Assembly: GCA_018969715.1 (NCBI GenBank)
Contig: JAGWXT010000002.1
Span: 169,967 to 233,966 of the forward strand
Source: Actinomycetales bacterium
Lineage (GTDB): Bacteria; Actinomycetota; Actinomycetes; S36-B12; UBA5976
DNA length: 64,000 nt
Direction: 5' to 3'
Made by a program: the position numbers and the translations under genes. The notes beneath the pieces are model-generated. The model saw only the letters and a list, made by a program, of their open reading frames with translations. It was not told the DNA's origin and ran no database searches. This document shows, in pieces, positions 37,926-45,894 of this stretch (position 1 is its first letter; each line of letters begins with the position of its first letter).

Positions 37926-39254
37926 ATGCGCATCGCGACCGTCGGCCTATGGCACCTGGGTTCGGTCTACGCCACCGGCCTGGCCGAGCTCGGCCACGAC
38001 GTCCTTGCCCTCGACCCCGACCCCCGGCGGATCGCCGACTACCGCGCAGGCCGGCCGCCGGTGGCGGAGCCCGGCCTGGCCGAGCTGATCGCGACCATGG
38101 TCGACGCCGGCCGGCTGCAGTTCAGCGCCGACCTCGAGGATCTGGCCGCGGGGCCCTTCGACTGCGTCTGGATCACCGCCGACACCCCCGTGGACGACAG
38201 TGATCAGGCCGACACCGGCGCCGTCCTGGACCTCATCGCCCAGTGCCTGCGCCACCTGCCGGCAGGCACCGTGCTGGCGTACTCCTCGCAGCTGCCACTG
38301 GGCTGCGGTGACCGGATCGCCGCAGCCGCGGAACTGGTCCACCCGGGTATTGGGGTGCGCCTGGTGTGCTCCCCGGAGAACCTCCGCCTCGGCACCGCCC
38401 TCACCGCATTCCGCCAGCCGCAGCGTGTGGTCATCGGCAGCGACGACCCGCACGCCGCGCAGGTGGTGGCCGATGCGCTCAGCGGCTGCGGGGCGCAGCA
38501 GCTGGTGATGTCGCGGCGCTCGGCGGAGTTGAGCAAGCATGCCCTCAACGGCTTCCTCGCCCTGTCGGTTGCGTACGCCAATGAGCTCGCCCGGCTGGCC
38601 GATGCCACCGGTGCCGATGCCGGTGACGTCCACCGCGCCCTTGCCAGCGATCCCCGGATCGGCCCCCGGGCGTACCTGCGCCCGGGTGGCCCGATCGCCG
38701 GCGGCACCCTCGCTCGCGATGTGAACTACCTGCAGCACCTCGCAGCCGCCGGGGCGGTGGCGATGCCGATCACCGCGGCCGTGCTCCCGAGCAACGATGC
38801 CCATAAGCGGTGGGCGGTCGAGCAGGCGATCGCCGCCGGACGACCGGGCGCGGCGGTGGCCGTCGTCGGGCTGGCCTACAAGGCGGGCACCGACACATTG
38901 CGGCGCAGCTACGGGGTCGAGGTGCTCGACGCCCTGGGCGCGGCTGGGATGGGTGTCCTCGCCGGTGACAGCCGGGTGAGCGCCCTGCCGGAACGCCTCG
39001 CCGGGGTCGACCTGCGCCACCCTGCCGCCATCGACCCCGCCGCCGTGGGGGTGATCGTGCTGTGCGCGGATGATCCGGCGCTGGGCGAGCTGTGGCGGCG
39101 GGTCTGTGACCACCCTGACCCCCCCGTTGTCGTCGACGCCGTCGGTGCCCTCGAGCTGGCCGGGCTCGACCGGCCGCAGCGGATCCGGGTGCTGGCTCCC
39201 GGACGCGTTGCCAGCGCCGCGCTCCCGGCCGTTGATCCCCACCCCGGCCGTTGA
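37926..39254 (+). CDS. UDP-glucose/GDP-mannose dehydrogenase-like protein lacking the catalytic cysteine
   Basis: The 442-residue protein has the fold of nucleotide-sugar 6-dehydrogenases: Rossmann start RIATVGLWHLGSVYATGLAE, SPENLRLGTA, AELSKHALNGFLALSVAYANEL broken by a turn, and a C-terminal VGLAYKAGTDTLRRSYG. However, the region that normally reads GxGFGGxCLPKD is PGGPIAGGTLARD near residue 253-264: Cys is replaced by Thr and Lys by Arg. It therefore cannot use the standard thiohemiacetal route. It follows rdgB by 3 bases and precedes the heptose genes. Confidence 0.82.
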   Translation: MRIATVGLWHLGSVYATGLAELGHDVLALDPDPRRIADYRAGRPPVAEPGLAELIATMVDAGRLQFSADLEDLAAGPFDCVWITADTPVDDSDQADTGAVLDLIAQCLRHLPAGTVLAYSSQLPLGCGDRIAAAAELVHPGIGVRLVCSPENLRLGTALTAFRQPQRVVIGSDDPHAAQVVADALSGCGAQQLVMSRRSAELSKHALNGFLALSVAYANELARLADATGADAGDVHRALASDPRIGPRAYLRPGGPIAGGTLARDVNYLQHLAAAGAVAMPITAAVLPSNDAHKRWAVEQAIAAGRPGAAVAVVGLAYKAGTDTLRRSYGVEVLDALGAAGMGVLAGDSRVSALPERLAGVDLRHPAAIDPAAVGVIVLCADDPALGELWRRVCDHPDPPVVVDAVGALELAGLDRPQRIRVLAPGRVASAALPAVDPHPGR

Positions 39255-39285
39255 TCCCCACCCCACCCGTTGATCCCCACCCCGG
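39230..39285 (+). repeat. 19-bp tandem repeat (3 copies) forming the 3' end of the dehydrogenase-like gene
   Basis: CGTTGATCCCCACCCCGGC units begin at 39230, 39249 and 39268. Because 19 is not a multiple of three, the second copy is read in another frame and supplies the TGA stop. Confidence 0.9.
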
Positions 39286-39321
39286 CAGCGAATCCCCTCC
39301 CCCAGTGATGAGGAGCACCCG

Positions 39322-40218
39322 ATGGCAGCGGTGAGCACCACCACCCCCCGCGGCACCCCCGGCACCGACCCGGTGACCGCTGAACCTCCGCAGACCGGTC
39401 ACGCCCTGCTCATCGGCGCCAGCCGCGGGCTCGGCGAGGCGGTTGCACGTCACCTCGCGGCAACCGGCTGGCAGGTCACGATCGGGGCGCGCTCAGCGGA
39501 CCGGCTGCACGCGATCGCAGCCGAGCTCACGGCCGCCGGTGGCCAGGTGCATGCGGTAACCGTCGATGTCGCCGACGCGGACTCCGTCGCCCACCTGTTC
39601 ACCGCGGCCACCGAGCGGTTCGGCGTCCCCCTTGGGCTGGTCCATCTCGCCGCACGCTACGGACCCTTCGGTGCGGTCAGCTCGGTGGCCGCCGCCGAGT
39701 GGGAGCGCACGATCGCCACGAACGTCACCGGTACCTTCACCGTCCTGCGTCACGCGGCCCGGGTGATGGGCCCGGTTGGGCGTGGCCGGATCATCGTCCT
39801 CAGCGGCGGCGGCGCCACCGCCCCCCAGCCCACGCTCTCGGCCTATGCGGCGAGCAAGGCGGCGGTCGTGCGCCTGGTTGAGACATTCGCCCGCGAGGTC
39901 GCCGGGTCCGGGCTGGCGGTCAACGCCATCGCCCCCGGCCTGCTCGCCACCGACATGCTCGATGAACTCCTCGCCGCCGGACCCGAGGTCGTCGACGCTG
40001 CCTTCTACCAGCGCATGGTCACCGCCAAGGCCACTGGCGAGGATCGCACCCCCGATGCGGTTGCCGCGATCGACTTCCTCCTGCGCACCGACATCCCCGG
40101 GCTCACCGGCCGACTCATCGCCGCGGTCTGGGATCCCTGGCGGCAGTGGCAGGCTGACCCATCGGCGCTCGCCGACCCGGATGCCTTCACCCTTCGCCGG
40201 CAGGTCCCCGGTCCGTGA
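39322..40218 (+). CDS. Classical short-chain dehydrogenase/reductase
   Basis: The 298-residue protein has a 25-residue Thr/Pro-rich leader, then an SDR domain with the cofactor loop GASRGLGEAVA, the NVTG strand (ATNVTGTF), and the catalytic Ser-Tyr-Lys set with YAASK near residue 175. A basic residue after the first strand (ARSADR) suggests NADP. Substrate is unknown; its overlap with gmhB and place next to heptose genes suggest sugar metabolism. GAGGAG lies 8 bases before ATG 39322. Confidence 0.83.
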   Translation: MAAVSTTTPRGTPGTDPVTAEPPQTGHALLIGASRGLGEAVARHLAATGWQVTIGARSADRLHAIAAELTAAGGQVHAVTVDVADADSVAHLFTAATERFGVPLGLVHLAARYGPFGAVSSVAAAEWERTIATNVTGTFTVLRHAARVMGPVGRGRIIVLSGGGATAPQPTLSAYAASKAAVVRLVETFAREVAGSGLAVNAIAPGLLATDMLDELLAAGPEVVDAAFYQRMVTAKATGEDRTPDAVAAIDFLLRTDIPGLTGRLIAAVWDPWRQWQADPSALADPDAFTLRRQVPGP

Positions 40219-40799
40219 CCCGACGCCGGGCGATCCTGTTTGACCGGGACGGGGTGCTGAACGAGCAGGTGCTCATCAACGGCGCCCCCGGACCACCGCC
40301 GGACCTCGCCGGCTACCGGCTGCTGCCGACCGCATTGGCCGCCGTCGAGCGCGCGCGCACCCTCGGCTACGCCATCGCGGTGGTGACCAACCAGCCCGAT
40401 GTCGGACGTGGTCTCATCACCCGGCAGTCAGTTGAGCGCATCCACAGCTGGCTTGGCGAACAGGCGCCGGCGATCGAGCGGATCTACGTCTGCTATCACG
40501 TCACCGCCGATCGGTGCCGCTGTCGCAAGCCGGCGCCCGGGATGCTCGAGGACGCCGCGGTCGATCTCGGCCTGGACCTCGCGCACTCGTGGCTGATCGG
40601 CGACCGGTGGGTCGACATCCTCGCGGCGCAGCGGGCCGGCTGCCGGTCCGTCCTCGTCGAGACGTTCCAGTCGTGGCTGCCCTCAAGTGCCGGTGACCCG
40701 CCTGCCGACCTGCGGCCGACGATCACCGTCCCGGACACCCTCAGCGCGGTGGTGGCAATTGCCGAGGCTGACCGCTTGCCCACTGACGGGTCGCCGTGA
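40215..40799 (+). CDS. gmhB: D,D-heptose 1,7-bisphosphate phosphatase (GmhB-like HAD)
   Basis: GmhB removes the 7-phosphate from D-glycero-D-manno-heptose 1,7-bisphosphate. The 194-residue HAD protein has DRDGVLNEQ with the nucleophile aspartate near residue 10, VVTNQPDVGRG, the zinc-binding CYHVTADRCRCRKPAPGML pattern in part, and GDRWVDILAAQRAG. The CRCRKP cysteines match the GmhB structural zinc loop. GTG 40215 overlaps the SDR stop as GTGA. The 3' end overlaps the convergent hddC-like gene by 59 bases. Confidence 0.87.
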   Translation: MTRRRAILFDRDGVLNEQVLINGAPGPPPDLAGYRLLPTALAAVERARTLGYAIAVVTNQPDVGRGLITRQSVERIHSWLGEQAPAIERIYVCYHVTADRCRCRKPAPGMLEDAAVDLGLDLAHSWLIGDRWVDILAAQRAGCRSVLVETFQSWLPSSAGDPPADLRPTITVPDTLSAVVAIAEADRLPTDGSP

Positions 40800-41481
40800 G
40801 GGTGCTGGCCGACCCGATCTCGTGATACGGCAGGGCGGTCACTGCGGCAGCGAGCACGCCCGCCTCCGCCAGCCGCTCCAGCAGCACCGACAGGTCCAGT
40901 GGCCCGGTGGGGGAGCCGAGGGAGGTTGCCGTCGCCGTCAGCGTTGCCCGGGTCAGCAGCATCACGCCGTAGTCGAGGTGGGTCAGGGACGCGTCGCCAC
41001 CGCGCTTGTGGTGGACGCGAACCAGGCCATCGCCGATCGCGGTGTTCACCCGGTCCGCGGCGCCCACCCGGGCGGTGACCATCAGGGCACAGGGGGTGCT
41101 GGCGCGGGCGCGAGCGCGGTCAAGGAGGGCGTACTCCTCCGCCAGCAGGGTGTCGCCGTAGGTGAGGTAGAACTCCGGTGGCAGGTCGGGCAGGGCCGCC
41201 AGCAGCGCCCCCCCGGTGCCCAGCAGCACCGGACCGTCATCGCGCAGGGTCACCGACGGCAGATCCACATGGGCGGTGGCGCACCAGTCGCGGATTGGGT
41301 CGCTGCCGTGCCCGGTGAGCAGGGTGGCCTCACTCACGCGCGCTCGGCGCAGCTCCCGCAGCTTCCACTGGATCAGCGGCTCACCGTCGAGATCCGCCAG
41401 CGCCTTGGGGGTGTCCCCGAGGGCATCGCGGATCCGGGTCCCCAAGCCACCGGCGAGGACGACGGCATGGCTGATGGCCAC
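40741..41481 (-). CDS. hddC: Sugar-1-phosphate nucleotidyltransferase (HddC-like)
   Basis: The 246-residue protein has the nucleotidyltransferase motif VVLAGGLGTRIRDALGDTPK at the start, where the lysine binds phosphate, and YGDTLL near residue 110 with the metal-binding aspartate. Beside hddA and gmhB it most likely makes GDP- (or ADP-) heptose from heptose 1-phosphate. GGGAGGG lies 6 bases before ATG 41481. Both this gene and gmhB end inside each other. Confidence 0.82.
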   Translation of the reverse strand: MAISHAVVLAGGLGTRIRDALGDTPKALADLDGEPLIQWKLRELRRARVSEATLLTGHGSDPIRDWCATAHVDLPSVTLRDDGPVLLGTGGALLAALPDLPPEFYLTYGDTLLAEEYALLDRARARASTPCALMVTARVGAADRVNTAIGDGLVRVHHKRGGDASLTHLDYGVMLLTRATLTATATSLGSPTGPLDLSVLLERLAEAGVLAAAVTALPYHEIGSASTLTATRQWASGQPRQLPPPR

Positions 41482-41522
41482 GGCATCCCTCCCGGTGTGT
41501 GCCCCGGTGCCGTCCCCGCGCC

Positions 41523-42506
41523 TCAGGTGAGGACGGTGGACCCCAGGTAGTCGATGGTGAACGGCACTTCCCGCAGGCCGCGGTCGCGCATCGCCGCCCG
41601 CAGCGGCGGCTTGCTGTGAGCGTAGAACAGCAGGAATCCGCCACCCCCTGCGCCGACCAGTTTCCCCCCATGGGCCCCGGCGGCGATCCCGGCGCGGATC
41701 CAGTCATCGACCTGATCGTGGATTGCCGAGGGGGCTCGGTCGTATTTCAGCCGCCACTGCTCGGTGAGCATCTGGCCGAACCGGTCGAGGTCACCGGCGG
41801 TGAGGGTTGCCGCGGCCGCATGGCCGGCATCCCGCACATCGGTGAGGTTGCGCACCATGGACGGGCTGGGCGTGCCCGGTCCCGTTGTCGTCGCCAGCTC
41901 CCGCAACTCAGCCGAGGCGCTGCGCTGGACCCCGGTGTAGAACAGCATGAGGTGGTCGCTGAACTCCTCGCGCACCGCCGGGGTCAGTGCCAGTGGCGTG
42001 GTCGTGACGGTGCCATCGGGCTCGATCGCCATGGCGATCAGCCCGCCGATCGCCGCGGCGTACTGATCCTGCTTGCCCACCGGTTCACCGAGGATGTCGA
42101 TCTCGATGCGGCAGGCCTGCTCGGCGATCTCGGCGTTGGCGACATGCCGGTGGCCGTAGGCGTGCAGGCCCTTGAGCAGGCCGACAGCGAACGTCCCGGA
42201 GCTGCCCAGTCCGGTCCCGGCGGGGATGTCGGCCATGGACGAGATCTCGATGCGGGCGGGGGTGTCCGTCAGGCGCAGCGCCTCCCGGATCAACGGGTGG
42301 GCCACCTCATCGAGGGCGGCGACATCCTCGATCCGGGAGTACTTCAGCAAGTAGCGGTCGACGAAGTTCTCGTGTACCGCGATGTAGACGTACTTGGTGA
42401 TCGCGGCGGTGACGAGGAACCCTCCCCCGTGGTGGGCGTAGTAGCTCGGCAGGTCCGTGCCGCCGCCCCCGAGGGAGATTCGCAGCGGGGTCCGTGTGAT
42501 GAGCAT
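41523..42506 (-). CDS. hddA: D-glycero-D-manno-heptose 7-phosphate kinase (HddA-like GHMP kinase)
   Basis: HddA phosphorylates heptose 7-phosphate at C1 in the GDP-heptose route. The 327-residue GHMP kinase has RTPLRISLGGGGTDLPSYY at the N-terminus, the ATP loop PAGTGLGSSGTFAVGLL near residue 95, GKQDQYAAAIGG near 143, and GGKLVGAGGGGFLL near the end, matching HddA closely. hddC follows on the same strand after 41 bases. TAGCGT lies 7-8 bases upstream of ATG 42506. Confidence 0.88.
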   Translation of the reverse strand: MLITRTPLRISLGGGGTDLPSYYAHHGGGFLVTAAITKYVYIAVHENFVDRYLLKYSRIEDVAALDEVAHPLIREALRLTDTPARIEISSMADIPAGTGLGSSGTFAVGLLKGLHAYGHRHVANAEIAEQACRIEIDILGEPVGKQDQYAAAIGGLIAMAIEPDGTVTTTPLALTPAVREEFSDHLMLFYTGVQRSASAELRELATTTGPGTPSPSMVRNLTDVRDAGHAAAATLTAGDLDRFGQMLTEQWRLKYDRAPSAIHDQVDDWIRAGIAAGAHGGKLVGAGGGGFLLFYAHSKPPLRAAMRDRGLREVPFTIDYLGSTVLT

Positions 42507-42531
42507 GGGTGCGAACGCTACCGCCCTGCGG

Positions 42532-42613
42532 TGCGGAAGGAGGGACTCGAACCCTCATACCCGAAGGCACTGGATCCTAAGTCCAGCGCGTCTGCCAGTT
42601 CCGCCACTTCCGC
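42532..42613 (-). tRNA. tRNA-Leu (anticodon TAG)
   Basis: The minus strand folds into an 82-base tRNA with acceptor GCGGAAG/CTTCCGC, a long variable arm (TGCCTTCGGGTAT) as expected for leucine, and anticodon loop CTTAGGA with TAG at 34-36. CCA is not encoded. Confidence 0.96.
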
Positions 42614-42686
42614 GCTGGGCGCAAGCCTCGCATACCCGCCCGGCCCCGCTGGCCCGCCGCGGTTGCGCCCTCCCCGAGCCGACCCC

Positions 42687-42692
42687 TAGGGT
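42687..42692 (+). promoter_or_regulatory. -10 hexamer TAGGGT of the cobalt transporter operon
   Basis: TAGGGT is followed by 6 bases and ATG 42699. The 85-bp gap to tRNA-Leu is too short for a cobalamin riboswitch. Confidence 0.55.
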
Positions 42693-42698
42693 CGACCC

Positions 42699-43409
42699 AT
42701 GCGTCCGGCGCTGCACATTCCCGACGGTTTCATCGACGTGCCCACGTCCGCGGCGGTCTGGGTGATCGCCGTCCTCGGCATCGCCCTCGCCCTGCGCGGG
42801 GCCCGCCGCCAGCTCGACGACTCCCTCATCCCAATGGCCGGCCTCACCGCCGTGTTCATCTTCGCTATGCAGATGCTGAACTTCCCGGTGGCGGCCGGCA
42901 CCAGCGGCCACCTCATCGGCGCGGCGCTGGCGGCGGTGCTGATCGGCCCCTGGGCGGCCGTGCTCGCCCTCACCGTCGTGCTCGTCGTGCAGGCGCTGTT
43001 CTTCGCCGACGGCGGGCTGATCGCACTGGGTCTCAACATCACCAACCTCGCCCTGGTGGCAGTGGCGGTGTCGTGGCTGGTGTTCTCCCTGCTCGCGCGC
43101 CTCCTGCCGAAATCCCCCCTGTCGGTGATCATCACGGCGGGGATCGCCGGGTTCCTCAGCGTGCCGGTGGCCGCCCTTGCCTTCGTCGTCGAGTTCGCCC
43201 TCGGGGGCACCGGCGCGGTCCCGCTGGCCACGGTCTTCACCGCAATGGTGGGCGTGCACCTGGTGATCGGGGTGATCGAGGGAATCGTCACCGCCCTGGT
43301 CGTCGCCGCCGTCCTCGCCCTCCGGCCCGACCTTGTCTTCGGCGCCCGCGGCCTACTGCCCGAGCGCATGCTCACCCTCACCCCCGCGCGTGCCCCGAAG
43401 GGGGTGTGA
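42699..43409 (+). CDS. cbiM: Cobalt ECF transporter substrate-binding component CbiM
   Basis: CbiM binds the metal and is the S-component of the cobalt importer. The 236-residue protein has about seven membrane helices, the metal-site start LHIPDGFID, and GTSGHLIGAAL with the second histidine ligand near residue 70. In CbiM the site uses the free N-terminus and His2; here five residues (MRPAL) precede the histidine. The hexamer at 42687 supports ATG 42699, but initiation at CTG 42711 would restore the family end. Confidence 0.9.
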   Translation: MRPALHIPDGFIDVPTSAAVWVIAVLGIALALRGARRQLDDSLIPMAGLTAVFIFAMQMLNFPVAAGTSGHLIGAALAAVLIGPWAAVLALTVVLVVQALFFADGGLIALGLNITNLALVAVAVSWLVFSLLARLLPKSPLSVIITAGIAGFLSVPVAALAFVVEFALGGTGAVPLATVFTAMVGVHLVIGVIEGIVTALVVAAVLALRPDLVFGARGLLPERMLTLTPARAPKGV

Positions 43410-43412
43410 GCG

Positions 43413-43733
43413 ATGTCCCGTCGACTGAGCGTGACCGTCTTCATCGTCCTGGGGCTGCTGGTGAGCCTGCTCATCGCAGGCATCGTCAGCCACTACGCAA
43501 GTGCCTCCCCGGACGGCCTTGAGTTCGTCGCCGAACAGGAGGGCTTCCTCGACACCGCACAGGACAGTGCGGTCGCGGGTTCACCCCTGGCCGACTACGG
43601 CATCGCCGGGGTGGGGGATCCACGACTGTCGGTCGGACTCGCTGGCATCCTCGGGGTCATCGTGACCGCGGCCGTCGGGTTCGGGCTGTTCTGGCTCCTG
43701 CTGCGTGGGCGCGGGACACCCGCACGGCGCTGA
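43413..43733 (+). CDS. cbiN: PDGLE-domain component CbiN
   Basis: CbiN is the small accessory membrane protein of cobalt ECF importers. The 106-residue protein has one membrane helix at each end and the family motif SASPDGLEFVAEQEGF near residue 31 in the extracytoplasmic loop. It starts 3 bases after the cbiM stop and overlaps the next gene by 29 bases. Confidence 0.9.
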   Translation: MSRRLSVTVFIVLGLLVSLLIAGIVSHYASASPDGLEFVAEQEGFLDTAQDSAVAGSPLADYGIAGVGDPRLSVGLAGILGVIVTAAVGFGLFWLLLRGRGTPARR

Positions 43734-45216
43734 GGGCCTTTATGTGCACGGCCACAGCGCCGTGCACACGATCCCGGCTCACCTCAAACTCCTCGCCATC
43801 CTCGGGTTCCTCCTTGTCGTCGTCAGCACCCCCATCGAGGTCTGGTGGGCGTTCCCGTGCTACGCCGCGATCGTCCTGTCGCTCATGGCGGCGGCACGAC
43901 TACCGGCACCGCTGGTCGCCCGACGGATGCTCATCGAGGTGCCCTTCGTCGTCTTCGCCCTGGCCATGCCCGTCGTGGGGTCCCCACCGCGAATCGAGGT
44001 GCTCGGGCTTTCCCTGTCGGAGCCGGGACTGTGGGCCGGAGCATCGGTCCTGGCCAAGGCCACGATCGGCGTGCTGTGCTCGATCCTGCTTGCCGCGACC
44101 ACCCCGGTCCGGGAACTGCTCGATGGGCTCACTCGGCTGCGGGTGCCCGCGGTGCTCGTCCAGATCGCCGGGTTCATGGTCCGCTACACCACCGTCGTCC
44201 TCGACCAGATGCGGCGGATGCGCATCGCCCGGGAGTCCCGCGGATTCACCGCCCGGGGGCCGCGCCAGTGGCGGGTCATCGCCGCTGCCGCGGGTGCGCT
44301 GTTCGTGCGCGCCTATGAACGCGGTGAGCGGGTGTACCTGGCGATGCTCAGTCGCGGCTTCACCGGGACGATGCCCACGGTGCAGCAGATGACGCACTCC
44401 CATGCCCCGGTCGCCCCCGCCGCCAACGGGCTGCCGACCCCGGCCATGGCCGCGACCGGCCCACCCCGGATGCCACCCGCATCCCTGATCGTGGAGCGGC
44501 TGGCCTTCGCCTACCCCGACGGCCACCAGGCGCTGTTCGGGGTCGACCTCACCATCGACCGCGGTGAACGGGTCGCCCTGCTCGGACCGAATGGTGCGGG
44601 CAAGACGACCCTCGTGCTGCACCTCAACGGGATCCTGACCGCCGGCCATGGCACGGTCACCGTCGCCGGCCTGCCGGTTGACCGGGTGAACCTGCCGGAG
44701 ATCCGCCGCCGGGTGGGAATCGTCTTCCAGGATCCAGATGACCAGTTGTTCATGCCCACCGTGCGCGAGGACGTCGCCTTCGGCCCGGCCAACCTCGGCC
44801 TGCGCGGGGAGGCGCTGCAGCAGCGGGTCACCGAGGCGCTGGCCAGCGTCGGCATGGCGGACTTCGCCGATCGACCCCCGCACCACCTCTCCTTCGGCCA
44901 GCGCCGCCGGGTTGCGGTGGCCACCGTGCTCGCCATGCGGCCGGAGATCCTCGTCCTCGATGAGCCGAGCAGCAACCTCGACCCAGCGAGCCGACGGGAA
45001 CTCGCCGAGATCCTCACCGAGGTGGACGTGACCATCCTCATGGTGACCCACGACCTGCCCTACGCCCTGCAGCTGTGCCCGCGTGCGGTCGTCCTCAGTG
45101 AGGGCGTGATCGTCGCCGACGGCGCCACCGGCGACCTGCTCGCCAATCCGGCGCTGATGGCCGCCCATCGGCTTGAGCTGCCATTCGGGTTCGACCCGCG
45201 CATCGTCGCCCCGTAG
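43705..45216 (+). CDS. Fused CbiQ-CbiO: cobalt ECF transporter membrane and ATPase subunits
   Basis: Residues 1-235 are the T-component CbiQ: start GAGHPHG...LYVHGHSAVHTIP, four to five helices, and the ATPase-coupling ARESRGF and MLSRGFTG segments. A Pro/Ala-rich linker (about 236-265) joins an ATPase, CbiO, with Walker A GPNGAGKTT near 294, signature LSFGQRRRVA near 395, Walker B ILVLDEPSSNLD near 415 and switch MVTHDL. These are normally separate genes; here one frame encodes both, so one ATPase is tethered per CbiQ. GTG 43705 gives the family N-terminus, overlapping cbiN. Confidence 0.9.
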   Translation: MGAGHPHGAEGLYVHGHSAVHTIPAHLKLLAILGFLLVVVSTPIEVWWAFPCYAAIVLSLMAAARLPAPLVARRMLIEVPFVVFALAMPVVGSPPRIEVLGLSLSEPGLWAGASVLAKATIGVLCSILLAATTPVRELLDGLTRLRVPAVLVQIAGFMVRYTTVVLDQMRRMRIARESRGFTARGPRQWRVIAAAAGALFVRAYERGERVYLAMLSRGFTGTMPTVQQMTHSHAPVAPAANGLPTPAMAATGPPRMPPASLIVERLAFAYPDGHQALFGVDLTIDRGERVALLGPNGAGKTTLVLHLNGILTAGHGTVTVAGLPVDRVNLPEIRRRVGIVFQDPDDQLFMPTVREDVAFGPANLGLRGEALQQRVTEALASVGMADFADRPPHHLSFGQRRRVAVATVLAMRPEILVLDEPSSNLDPASRRELAEILTEVDVTILMVTHDLPYALQLCPRAVVLSEGVIVADGATGDLLANPALMAAHRLELPFGFDPRIVAP

Positions 45217-45219
45217 GCT
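45214..45219 (+). promoter_or_regulatory. -10 hexamer TAGGCT of the DUF3618 gene
   Basis: TAGGCT begins on the stop codon of the transporter fusion and is followed by 6 bases and ATG 45226. TCGACC at 45191-45196 is a possible -35. Confidence 0.6.
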
Positions 45220-45225
45220 GGCGGC

Positions 45226-45459
45226 ATGCCGGTGCCGCGGGTGTCCGTCGTCGAGGAGGAGATCCGGGTCACCCGCGAGCGGCTGGCTGACCGGATCGGC
45301 CAACTCGAGCAGGCTGCGACGCCAGCGGGGATCGCGCAGAGTGCGGTGCAGGTCGTGCGCGGCTTCTACGTTGATGAGGACGGGTTCCTCCGCATCCCGC
45401 GCGTCGCGGCGACCGTCGGCGTTGTCGTCGGTCTCATCGTCCTGCGGCGCCTGCTCTGA
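45226..45459 (+). CDS. DUF3618 small membrane protein
   Basis: The 77-residue protein matches DUF3618: EEEIRVTRERLADRIGQLEQ near the N-terminus, an amphipathic linker, and one C-terminal helix (ATVGVVVGLIVLRRLL). The family is common in Actinobacteria, often next to a GroES-like gene as here, and has no known function. Confidence 0.82.
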   Translation: MPVPRVSVVEEEIRVTRERLADRIGQLEQAATPAGIAQSAVQVVRGFYVDEDGFLRIPRVAATVGVVVGLIVLRRLL

Positions 45460-45491
45460 GCCGGCGCGCGGGGGGCGCCGGAGAGCTGCCC

Positions 45492-45806
45492 ATTCGACTC
45501 CTCCATGACCGGATCCTCGTGTCGGAGGACACCGAGGACGGGGAGCGCCGCAGCACCAGCGGCATCGTCATCCCCGCCACCGCGCGGCTGGGTACCCGGC
45601 TGGTGTGGGCCGATGTGGTCGGGGTCGGGCCGAATGTCCGCACGGTGGCAGCGGGTGCGCGGGTGCTGTTCGACCCGGAAACCCGGATGGAGGTTGAGAT
45701 CGGCGGCCGCAGCTACCTGCTGATGCGGGAGCGGGACATTCACGCGGTGGCGACGGAGGGCGATGCCGAGGCGGCGGCAACGGGAACGACGGGGCTGTAC
45801 CTCTGA
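45492..45806 (+). CDS. GroES-like protein with a probable non-canonical start
   Basis: The protein resembles actinobacterial GroES-like small proteins: IRLLHDRILV at the N-terminus, ERRSTSGIVIPATARLG, DVVGVGPNVRTV, GARVLFDP and YLLMRERDIHAVA. It is shorter than GroES and not linked to groEL. The first canonical start in frame (GTG 45519) would remove the IRLLHDRIL strand, which is conserved in the family. Upstream only CTG 45486 and ATT 45492 are available; ATT is 6 bases after GGAGAG (45480-45485). ATT is used here, giving 104 residues. Confidence 0.72.
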   Translation: MRLLHDRILVSEDTEDGERRSTSGIVIPATARLGTRLVWADVVGVGPNVRTVAAGARVLFDPETRMEVEIGGRSYLLMRERDIHAVATEGDAEAAATGTTGLYL

Positions 45807-45815
45807 GGTCGGTTG

Positions 45816-45888
<73 letters not shown>

Positions 45889-45894
45889 GCGAGC

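Noticed and set aside
37947..39365. A 472-codon open frame antisense to the dehydrogenase-like gene
   Set aside because: The plus strand has clear Rossmann motifs and operon spacing; the antisense product is Arg/Gly/His-rich without domains.
42614..42698. Cobalamin riboswitch upstream of cbiM
   Set aside because: Only 85 bases separate tRNA-Leu from cbiM and a promoter hexamer sits next to the start, leaving no room for a B12 riboswitch.
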